Position numbers and translations under genes: made by a program
Part shown: one piece after another, positions 44,601 to 56,600 of the stretch
Numbering within the stretch: position 1 is the first letter of the stretch
How the letters are laid out: each line of letters starts with the position of its first letter
DNA from: Clytia hemisphaerica
Lineage: Eukaryota; Cnidaria; Hydrozoa; Leptothecata; Clytiidae
DNA length: 64,000 bases
Direction of reading: 5' to 3'
Assembly: GCA_902728285.1 (NCBI GenBank)
Contig: CACVBU010000681.1
Span: 2,610,260 to 2,674,259 of the forward strand
The notes under the pieces: model-generated
The model's database searches: none
Seen by the model: the letters and a program-made list of their open reading frames with translations, nothing else
Told to the model about the DNA's origin: nothing

Positions 44601-47600
44601 AGGTGTCAAATCCCGGGGGGGGGCAGTGGGTTTACTAACTGACGGTATGTGCGGCGAAAAAATTGGCTTTTAGAATCGCACCCTTACAGTGCAGAAAAAA
44701 TCGGTGAAATTCATAACCTTACAGTTAATTTTTTTAAAATCTTAAACTCTTTTAGAGCAAAAAAAAACAACATTTTCGAGCAAAAATTTGCAATTTTTCC
44801 CAGATTTGCTGAAATTTCCACCCTTACAGTGCATTTATCAAAAGTCCACCCTTACAGTGCATTTCTTATATTTTGAAAAACATACCCTTAACCGCCGCAC
44901 ATACCCGTCGGTAAATTTGCCTGACTGCCCCCCCCCCGGGGTCAAATCATCCTGTTTAATGATCAGTGATAGAATCTTCTATTTTTATATATTGTCCTTA
45001 TCTAGGTTGTGGTCGTGATGAGTTCCAATGTGTGAGCAATGCAAGGTGTATCGAAAAGTCATGGGTATGTGACGGTGAAATTGATTGTAGGGATCATAGC
45101 GATGAACAAAACTGTAAGATTATATGTTTGTTTTTATTGAACTTCGGTTAAGGAGTTTCTTAAAATTAGTGTTTTTCATTTGCGATAGTGCGTAAATGCG
45201 ATTAATCGCGATAGTCAGGTTCGATTTCCCGATCTTTCCGGTTTGATTTTCCGATTCAGTTTGCGTTTGCGCTCGCACTTACTAGGATATACTCTTTTAA
45301 ATTTTATGTTAGATATATTAAGAAAGGCTGACCACGATAAAGATATTAGCATAATGGTTCGCTATTCAAAATAGACAATTACCGGAGTTTGCAGCCGTCA
45401 TTACGACTGTTTCATTTTAATTTCTATTCTTGAAAAAATTTTCTTCTGGGCCAGATTATTCTCAAAAAAAAAGTGAAGACAAAAAACAAAATTTTGTTCA
45501 TCCTTGACGTTTCGATACTTCTTGTCCCTAGAGAACATGAAAGTTTACGAGAAAGGAAAAACTGATGAAGAGCTTTATATAAAAGAATCTTTAATCATTA
45601 GGGATTTGAAACCTGATTTAAATAAAACGGTATCTTCTTATCCTCTAGAGCTTTTTTGAATAAGTATATGTATGCGTTCAATTATATAAATTTTATGACC
45701 TATAATTGCTAGATGTGATTTTGAAATTTTGATTTATTAACACGTTTTTGCTTGTAAGCTAACATTTGCTTGTGATCATGATACAAGAAGTATCGAAACG
45801 TCAAGGATGAACAAAATTTTGTTTTTTGTCTTCACTTTTTTTGAGAATAATTTCTATTCATCAATTTCATGAATATCGTTCTTTCTTAACAGCTATAGTA
45901 AAGTTGGACGAAACGACAGGGCTTTGACTTAAAAAAATTGCTTTTTTTAACAGGATGGTGCGAATTGACTCACAAGGAGAATCAGATTTTAGATAATAAA
46001 GTCTGAACAACTTTAATTGTATATTAAAACTTTGTTTTGCTTGTCGTTTTTAACCAATTTCGCCAATTCTAACAAATTATATACCGTCGAAAATGTAACG
46101 AAGAGTACTATGTAGTTGTTCTTTGAGAAGATAACTGTCAAACTTTTTTTGATACAAAACACCATTTTACCATTTGAAGCTAGAAAATTTGCAATTTTTG
46201 CGCACTTTAGTAATTTTCTGTGCACTTTTGTAATTAAGTGGCTGCGCACTAATTGCAAGATCGTGAATTATGTCGAGATTCATTATTAGAGTGATTTATC
46301 AGCTCCCTAACGTAAACATTTGTTGTAGCGGAGTTAAATCGAGTTAATCCGAGTTTTAAGTTTTGAAAAAGGGCCTGATTAGATTGCTAAGAAACCAAAT
46401 GAACAAATAAGTCTTTAAGAAATATCTTAAAAGCAATCCTGAGTTCAGAGCAACTCGGAACGACTCGGATCAATCTAACTCGTCACTTCAAGAATTCCAC
46501 GTTAAACGACTTCAGCTCTCTTTTCAATAGAATGGTTGGCCATTTCTCAATGTATATACATCGTTTAACAACTTAAGATAAGTTATTCCAAATTTACGAG
46601 TTAAAAGAGTGATAACTCGGCATTACATTTTTCGGCTTTTCTATTTAACCAATCAACAAAACTTATTGATGAGCGTAAATTCTAGTAACTGTGAAGCCAA
46701 ATGAACGCTACAGCCTATCAAAAAATATCGAAAGCTTATTATTTTTGGGAACAACTCAGAACAACTCGGACTAACTCTTCATTTTGGAAACTCAGCTTAT
46801 TTGTATATTATGTTCAAGTATTGTGAACAATGAATGAAATGAAATTAAAGTACAGTAAAGTGCTTTAGAAAGTTTTTTAAGTATCTTCGATAAAAGTCGA
46901 GTCACAAAGAAGACGAATTCGGAGAGAATATATTAGATAAAAAGTGTCGATTTTTTTCTAAAATTACAAAAGTACACAAGGGTACAATTACAAAACTGCG
47001 CAGCTCGAAATTACAAAACTAAGAAATTACAAAAGTGTGCAAAAAAATACAAAACTGCAGATAAATTACAAAACTGCACATAAATTACAAAACTGCGCAC
47101 AACAAGGTACCTAGCCTCCTGATTTCGACTATATGATTGTTAAAAAAAGGAAACACATGCAACACTTAAAGCGAATAACTTTAGATTGATTACAATAATG
47201 ATGTAAAATTAATTTTAGGTCAACCAACGACAGAACAACCTACCACAACGGCCACCAGACGTACAACCAAAACGCCACCCATTATGCCTTCACAGTCAAG
47301 TATTTCTATAGAAGATCCCACATCAATTAAACCATTGTCTCAAGAATCCAGTATTGAAATTATCCAATCAGAAAGCAGTATCTTGTCAGTGAGCCAAGCA
47401 GCAGATACCGTATTTCCTTTTAACCGATCATTTACAAGCATTTCAGCAATCAGCCAATCAGTTAGCAGATTTACTACCACTCCATCATTTTTCAGCCAAT
47501 CAGTGAGAGCTGAAAGTTCAATTATCCAATCAGAGCGAAGCACATTGAGACACCCTGCGCCTTCTCAAAGTGTTTTGATCTCTTCAACAATGATATCAAA

Positions 47601-50600
47601 AAACGAATCAAATATCAAAAGTAAAAGCCGTTGTTTTTCCGGCATAAGAAACTTTTCTTATTTAATTCTTATTAACTCTTACGGGAAAAATTTCTCTTTA
47701 AGTATGCAGTTTCGAACAAAATGAGTTTTCTTATTTTTGACCTGATATAACTTTTAAAAATGTCTTTGATTTCGGTTGTTTCATTTTCTGCTCTCGTTTC
47801 TTGAAAATCTCCTCGGTGATCTGAATCTGTGGGATGACGTTCGATGATTCGAAAAGGGTCATCTTTTTGACAGTATCAATAGCCTCGTCAATCAAAAAAG
47901 TCGAAAATTCGAATTGCACGATTAAGATTTCTTGATAGCACCTGAAAATCGGTTCAGTTTGAATGATTTTTCGAATTACATGTGCTCGAATTATAGGAGT
48001 TTTGTACTGCTTTCAACGTAAATTCTGAGGGGACCACTGAATTTGTTCGAATTTAGTGAGTATTCGAATTATAGGAGTTCGAACTACATGAGTTCAATTG
48101 TACTTTTGAATTAAATCATTTAATGGTTCTATAGCTGAAACACCAAGTGATAGTCGAAGTAGTTTCTTGTTAAACTGCGCAACAAGGTACCTAGCCTCGA
48201 TTTCAACTATATGATTGTTAAAAAAAGGAAATACAACACTTAAAGCGAATAACTTTAGGTTGATTACAACAATGATGTAAAATTAATTTTAGGTCAACCA
48301 ACGACAGAACAACCTACCACAACGGCCACCAGACGTACAACCAAAACGCCACCCATTATGCCTTCACAGTCAAGTATTTCTATAGAAGATCCCACATCAA
48401 TTAGACCATCATCTCAAGAATCCAGTATTGAAATTATCCAATCAGAAATCAGTATCTTGTCAGTGAGCCAATCAACAGATACCGTATTTTCTGTCAACCA
48501 ATCATTTACAAGCATTTCAGCAATCAGCCAATCAGTTAGCAGATTTACTTTCACTCCGTCATCTTTTAGCCAATCAGTGGGAGCTGAAAGTTCAATTATC
48601 CAATCAGAGCGCAGCACATTGATACACCCTACGCCTTCTCAAAGTGTTTTGATCTCTTCAACAATGATATCAAAAAATGAATCAAATATAAAAAGTAAAA
48701 GCCATTGTTTTTCCGGCATAAGAAACTTTTCTTATTTAATTCTTATTAACTCTTACGGGAAAAATTTCTCTTTAACTATACAGTCTCGAACTAAATGATT
48801 TTTCTTATTTTTGACCTGATATAACTTTTAAAAAAAGTCTTTGATTTCGGTTGTTTTATTTTCTGCTCTCGTTTTATGAAAATCTCCTCTGAGATCTTCT
48901 GAATTTATGGGACGACGTTCGATGATTCGAAAAAGAGTGTCCGATAGTCTTGTCTGTCAATCAAAAAAGAAAAATTTCTTGATGGGACCTGAAAAATCAG
49001 TTCGGTTTATGATTTTTCGAATCACATGGGTTCGAATTGAAGGAGTTTTCTTGTAACGTTTTTGAGGTAAATTCTGAGGAGACCACAGAATATGTTCGAA
49101 TAGAAGTTTGAATTACTTGAATTCAACTTTACTTTTGAATTAAACCATTAAATGCTGTATATCTGAAACACTAAGCGAAAATCCAAACACTTTTCACGCT
49201 CTCTAATTCTTTTCAAATGAAAATTGTACGTTTATCGAATAAGGGATTTCGAATCGTAGAGCGTCGTTTATGAGAGTTTCTTTTTAACATTAGCTTTTAA
49301 AAATATCCAATATTGAAGCGTATCGAATATAGGAACGTCAAATAACTATATTTGTCATTTTGTGATCGAGACGGTCGAAATAGAGGGGTGTAAATTTTGA
49401 TTTTGATGAATATTAATTTGTTATCTTTTTTTCAGAATTATTTGAGTGTGATTTTGAGAAGGATGTTTGTAAACCTTCTTACCACCATCAAAACTGGTGG
49501 ATAAGGACCAATCAAGCCACATCCAGTGATGGTACTGGACCTTCCACAGATGCTTCTGGTAAGGAAGATGTAATACTTTATCGGGAAAAAAAATGTCGGG
49601 GTTTTGATTAGTCGGGGAAAAATTTCGTCACCTAGAGGCAATTTCTTCCCTTTTCCCCGACCAAATTTTCAAATTCGTCACTTTTCCCCGACCAAATTTA
49701 CAAATTAGTCACTATTACCCGACTAAACTGTCCAAATAAATTCGTTTCCTTCACTAGCTCGAAAATAGATCTTGTAATTCGACGTTTAAAGCACTAATTT
49801 CTGTTATTCAGAATGCAAAAGATTTGAATTAAAATTTTGGTTGGGGTATAGAATTTCGGGTAAAAGTTCCGGTCGTGGATAAAGAAATCAGGTAAAAGTT
49901 TTGGTCGGGTGATAAAATGTCGGGGAAAAATTTCGTCACCCCCTCAAAATCTTCGTCACTTTCCCCCAACATTTTTTCTCCGATAAGGTATATCATTGTA
50001 GATTAAGGAGACCAGGAAAAAAAATGTTTTCAAATATTGTTCTTAAATATGTATCTTAAAGGTTTTGTTTTCAAATAAGAGTGATATCGTTTGCTTACCC
50101 ATGAATTCTAATTCTCAAGCTTTTTTCACAATGGATTGACACGGATGTGGATCAAGATTGGTTAGAAAGAGGAAAACTATACATTTTTTTGCTTATATCA
50201 GCATAATATAATAATAGGCAGACACTGTTCTGATATGAAATATGTGTCTGATATGAAACAGGAGCACTTATGTAAAAAAAAATTTTCAAGCAAACTCTCC
50301 CTGATTCTAGGAAACTCTCTTTTTGTTAATTTCCCAAAAAGAGCACAATCAATATAGCGCGTTCGGTTTTTCATTGTCTCAGGACGACCTGGTGGATATT
50401 ACTTGCATTATGAAGCTTCATTATCATCCACAAAGGGACACCGTGCGTTTATCATGTATGAAATAAATGATACTAAAGAATATTGTGTTGAATTTTCATA
50501 TCATATGTATGGTGGCACAATGGGGTCACTTGAAGTTTATTTCGGTCGAAGAACGCATAAAATTTTTGAAGAGAAAGGTAACCACGGTGATATATGGAGG

Positions 50601-53600
50601 AGATTTAGATACGAGTACATCAACCCAGATTATGGTTATGGAAAAAAGGATTCGAAATTTTACGTAAGTATCAGTAGTGTGGTTGATGGACAAATTTTCG
50701 GGCAAACTGGGGAGGCAAACCGGATTTTGTCCCACCCCCCCCCCAAAAAAAAAAAGTCGGCTGCTGGGTGGCACTGCCCCCTTGCCACCAACCTTCTGCT
50801 AAGTATGCTAAAGTTATCATTTTTTTATATATAAACAAATGAAATGAAGCGCGGAGACGAAGACGAATTACTTTAATTTAATTTTCAATATTTTAACACT
50901 GATAAGTATAGGAAAATTTTGGAAAAATTGCCTGAGTAGTGCATTGCTAATTTCTTTTCTCATTTTAGCTATTTTTCGTAGCAACTAGAGGGGAAGATTT
51001 CCAAAGTGATATCGCCATCGATGAAATTGTAATCACAGAAAAATGCGCCGGTATAAGATTGTATTTTTACAGTTATATTTTCTTTCGTACACCCCCTTCT
51101 CACAGACCCGGTAGGATTTTTTCAGCCAGTGGGGATAAAAATAATTGACTGAAACTCACTGTGGATATTCCCATATTTCTTACAGCTGGGGATTTAATTT
51201 TTTTTTTGTTTTCAATTATATTTGGCAGTGAGGATTAGTTTATTTGTTTATTATCAGTAGGGACAAAAATTGAAGGATAATTTCCCACCGGGGTGATATT
51301 CTGGACATTATTTCCAGTGGGAAGGGTCCCCGTCTGTCAGAAAGGGGTGTTTTTTCCACGCAGGGTTGAATAAATTCCTGGGATAGCGACCTTGCAGTTC
51401 TAAATTCTTAGTTTAAATAAATCTTAAATCATATTTTTACTAAACTAGTTGAAAAAAAAAGATTCGAACAATAGAACTTCGAATTAGAGATCTAGCCAGA
51501 TCTAATTATCTATGAATTATACTGGGTTTTAGGTTGTTTTGTTCTTTAGGAAATCCTTCGCCTATGATCACATTGAATAATTTTTTTTCTGCAGGACCTG
51601 TTCCAAAACAACCCTCAGCACCCCTTCCTCCTGTTCCAGTTACCAAAGCAGGTATATCTACGCTTTTCTTCTAGTTTATTATCTGACCTATGAAAAAGAC
51701 TGCAAAAAAGAAACCCTGCTGGTGATTTTAAGGTCTTTTGATTTCTTTGTTCATTTTTTCTATCATTTTTCAAATATATTTTATCATGCTATTTATGTCT
51801 AAGAAATCATACGCTAAACATTGAAAGTGGGATTATAAGAAGTTTTTAAATGAAAGGGAGTTTTTTTGGGTATTAGTGAAGACAATATTTATCGACTCTG
51901 TCTCAGCGATCCGATTCAAGTTTTTAGTCAGTTGGGGGAAGGAGGGAGAGCTAAATAAGCCAACTGGATATAAAATTTCCTGTATTATTAGGTAGGTATT
52001 ATGTTGGTTGCTGCTCATGAACTTAGTGAAGATTTCAAAATTGGAGTGATATCATCTCAGGGGAATTGTGTAATTGGGGTTATAAATTATTTTTCTTGTT
52101 GTGAGGTCTTTCCCATTGAGTTTAAAGCCCGACCTGCTAGATAACCTCTAACCTTTCCAAAGCAATAAAAAGTGAAGCCACTCATTTCCCATCGCACCGT
52201 AATCATGATGACGAATTGTATATAGCGGTTCCTTTGTTTTGAGGACTGCCTTTTTAAAAATCTAGCGATAGATTTTACTTTCAATCCGGCGTTTGTGTAA
52301 AAACCACGCGCAGGCGTTCTGAATGGGAAATAGTGGCTTCATTTCCCATCCAGGAGTCTCGAGACTAGACTTTAAAGCTTGGAAGTCAATGGTCTTTCCC
52401 ACTCTGAAATTTCTTACAACTATCTGAAGCATTGATGTTCCGCACTCTGTCTCCGAAAACATCATTCGTATATAAAAAGAATCGTTCATTTTTTTGATTT
52501 TCAGGTTTTATTCCTTTTGGGGCGGTATACGGTGACAGCTACGCAAAAGCTGGTGATGACGTCACCACATGTTTTGCAGTATCCAATCAATTTCCTTTAT
52601 TCACAACAACCAATCGCAAACAAATTTGTGTGAGTATGGATAAAGGTTAACGATTATATTATTCATCAGAGAGGAGTACTTTTAGATCTTAATAAACAGT
52701 CCATGGATCTTCGATCTTAAATTGGACCTTCTCAATCTGTCAGGCTCTCGCTTATTCGAACTTCTATTTTTTGAATCTTTCTATAATTCGAATTTCTTCC
52801 CAGTTCCCGTCAAGGATAAATCATCTCAATATACTTTCCACAATTCGAGTCTCTCGGTAAATCGAACAAATAAAATTCCCCCGAAAGAGTTCGAGTTAGC
52901 GGTAGTCAACTGTATTAAATTATAAAGACTATCCTACTGCCTAAAGTGTATAAAATGCTTTTTCCTGATTCGATCCTAAAGGCCGGTCTCCACTTTCACG
53001 CGAAATGGGCGACAGTTTTTTTCTTAATTACGTCAATTTCAACCAATGGAATTGCTTCATTTTTCAACTGATCAATGACCTTACAAAAACGTCAAAAAGT
53101 TTTCGCTCATGTCACGCGAAAGTGGAGACTTAAATTATTTCATTGATATTCAAAGAAATTTTTCTTCAATTGCAGATCAATAGTAATGGGTACATAACAG
53201 TAGACCACGACAGAAGTGAAATTAAAGCATCCCTCACCTCCAACTACACTGTCCTCATCCCTTACAACATAGACATGGTCAGTAATGGTCGAGACATTTC
53301 ATACCGAACAACACGAGATCAATATATTTTAAACCAGGTCGACAAAGACATTGCTTTATCAGTGGGGAATCAATTTAAATCTAAAGAAGCTATAATAATC
53401 ACTTTAAATAATGTACAAATTTATGATGAGCCGAACGTATTGGTTAAATATCAAGTAGTGATCGCAACCGACTATAAAAAGACTTTTGCCATTCTGAATT
53501 ACGAAAGAATCGATAAAGAAGGCTTTCTAAATATTGGATTGTCGGACCCGCCAGCTTGTAAAACATCTCGCAGATTCAACATTGATGCGAAGAGGTTAAC

Positions 53601-56600
53601 GACATCCAGTAATGTTGGGAGACAAGGAAAATTTATATTTTTGTTGACTGTACCAATTGATTGTCGCAATGAAAACGGTAGGTTTCTGCATCCATGTCCA
53701 AAGATTTTTAGTACAAATGTCAGTTTCCCATGCAATATGCAGGGATTATGGTCTATTTCAATTAACATCTAGATTTTTTCCCCTGTTGTTTGAAATTGCA
53801 AAGTTGATAAAACAAGATTAAAATAATCAGTAAGAACACAAAATAGTGGGTTTCCTGGTATACACTGTAAGCTGCAGCTTGCATGATCTAGCAAATCGCT
53901 TTCTTCACTAAGATTTTTTCTAAATTGGTTTGTTTCGACTAAGTATGTTCTCTTAACATTTCTTCAAGCTTTTGTAAGCAATGAGGTAGGTAGCTTGTTT
54001 ATCTAACATTATATGGACGTTGTAAACGTTAGGTAAACGTTAAAAGAACGTTGTGTACCAGCTGGTAGCAGTTTAAATTATGTTCTATTTTCACATACAG
54101 GATTTTAATTGTGTGTTTGAATAAATATCTTCTATCATTTTCAGTGATGTACGCGTTCGGCGAATCTGTCAACGACAATGTCATCTCCACAAATAACCAG
54201 CATTATCGGCAGAAAGTGAAATTAAATAATACTTGGCCTTTGTTTTCGAAAGAGGGAAACTCTATTGACGTAAGTTTGAATGTTGGCCAAAATTTTTATT
54301 ATAAACAATCAGGTTGCTCGAGTCCTCAAATTAGCCAATTTTTTCATTATGTCGTAAAGTAAAAGCTAGCTAATCCAACCATCTTTTGACACTTTAAAAA
54401 TCTCTGAAAGGGAGATGGGCAATTAATTTCGGTCTTTCTCGTATCTATCGTTTTAAGTGTGCACTCTCTTCTACTATTAAAGATGAGCTTGATTAGGCTA
54501 GTCCCCTTGAGACAATTCTCAAACGGGAGTGCAAATTTAAGGGCTCTGACCATAGTCGGAAAATTGATTTTAGTATTTGAACATAAAAGTTATGTTTTAG
54601 GTTCTTTAACACTTTCAACAAAGAATTACCTTTATAAATTGCTTTTTAATCAAATCCCTTCAGAGTATTTAAGAATTTAATTGCAGAAATGACGTTATGA
54701 ACTTTAAAAAGACGTTAATAATATGTTGCATCACCTTCTTTTATAAAAAGTGCTAAGTTTTAATGGGTAATTAGCCTTTTTGTTTCTAAATTTCTTTACA
54801 GTGTCCACAAAGAATTGAACTATTTTATATTTTGCGGAAAATTTTTCTAAAAAGATGTGTCAAAAGTTATGACTGTTTTTTTAAGCAAAATCCAGTTGAA
54901 AAATTGATAAAAAACACTATTTCGAAGATTTCGAGACAAAGAAGCATTTACAAAAATTTTCCGCAAAAATTTTTATTGTTCGGTAAAAGATACACCATCT
55001 ACTGCGAAAAAATTTTCAAAATGTTTTTTCTTCGCCGAAACTAAGCTCTTCAAAGTTGAAATACTCTTCCTCGCAAAAGTCTTCATTTTCTTCTTCATCA
55101 AAATTTTTCAATGCCATTTCTGAATTTTCAGATTCAGGAATAGTTTGTCTAACAGAAAATGTATAACATGCCATAGTTTTGTTGGTTACATCAGTCAGAA
55201 AACACATTTTAAACACGGCAATTATGAAAAATTCACTATGGTCAGAGCCCTTAAAGCGAATGTATCTAAGTAAAGGCCGGTTTTCACTTGTGCGCGCTTC
55301 AATCGCACTCTTTTGAGCAAAGCTTCCACGCTATTGGTTAAAAGAAAAATTAAGCAACTCCATTGGCGCGATCTGACGTAACTTTAGAAAAAAGTTGAAA
55401 TGTGTTCAACTTTTTTTTTCGAGCGTGCGCTACATTTTTATGAAGTAATCTTTTTTCCAAGTAAAAAGGATTGAAGCCAGAAAGTGCAATCGCAGCGCGC
55501 GCAAGTGGAGACCGTCCTTAAAAACTTATTTCTTTAAAGAGGCCCCCCCAGTCGACCCTCAATTCACGTATTCACGCAAAACTTTTTGCCAATTCACGTA
55601 TTCACGCGCGAAAAAAAACATTTTCACGTTCACGCGCTGATTTTGCTTTTAATTCTTTTGTTAAACGATTGTGACCTTATTGGGCTAAATTTGACCTTTT
55701 TATGGCCAACATAAAGTTTTCTGCAGTTTGTTGACCTTATTCTCGACAGCGTCGACCTTTTAAGACCTCTTACAATTATTGGAGCTTTCATAGGGCAATG
55801 TTTAAGGTCTGTCTATCACGTCTATCACGCCAAAGTTACAAAAAACTACCTCTCTGGCGTACGGTGGTATAAACCCTGCCTGAATTTGCTTTTTAAGGGA
55901 GGTAAGTGCAAAGTTAAGCCTTAGCTTTAAGGTTCCCCCCCCGAATTTTCTTCGTCGCAGGCCCTAAATATATTTTATTTTGAGAATAAATTTAAATCGA
56001 GGTTTGGCTCAAATTCATGGTCTGGAAAGTCGCGAGCTTCAAAGACGTGGTACAACCAGAGGACGCAAATTCCAAAGTTTGACCCCCTGTCTGATTGAAG
56101 AAAAGCTGTGGAAAGGAAAAAGCGAGCGAAGCGAGCGCGAAAATTTTTTGACAACTTTCACTCTTTCATTGCTGAGAAAACGGCCTTAACACACTATTGT
56201 TACCCTAATATGCCTTGTTTGGTCAAACACTTCATTCAGAATCTTTGATTATTTTCAACACTGACCATTTACTGGTACAAATCTGGTACGGCGAGTGACG
56301 TACCTGCCTTACACGGTGCGGCGTCAGTTTTTTTCTGAATGTTCGATGATGCAATCATATAAAATTTTTTAGAACTATCTACCTACTTTTGTAAATTATC
56401 GAAGAACCAAATACCCTCCACTGTCTCCAAGTTTATGCGGTATCATTTTGTGTACTGCATTTAGTAACAATATAAGCGATTACAGAAAGACGACCATCAT
56501 TAGCGCCGACGAAGAAAATTTTCTCATTTAGACTTTTTTTGTTTTTGCTCAAAACACTCTCGCTGGATGCAATATTTGCATCACAAAATGCGCCCTTAGA

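Larger units (their letters stand above)
47093..49190 (+). repeat. Tandem duplication of a linker exon with its introns (gene B)
   Basis: Two ~1.05-kb units, period 1074 bp, starting near AACTGCGCA(CA)ACAAGGTACC (47093 and 48176). Each carries the intron 3' part, the 402-nt exon, and about 450 bp of the next intron. Divergence is low in both exon and intron parts. Confidence 0.82.

Noticed and set aside
55980..56189. Basic 69-codon frame inside the 1.4-kb word element
   Set aside because: No recognisable domain; part is the GCGAGCGAAGCGAGCG repeat.
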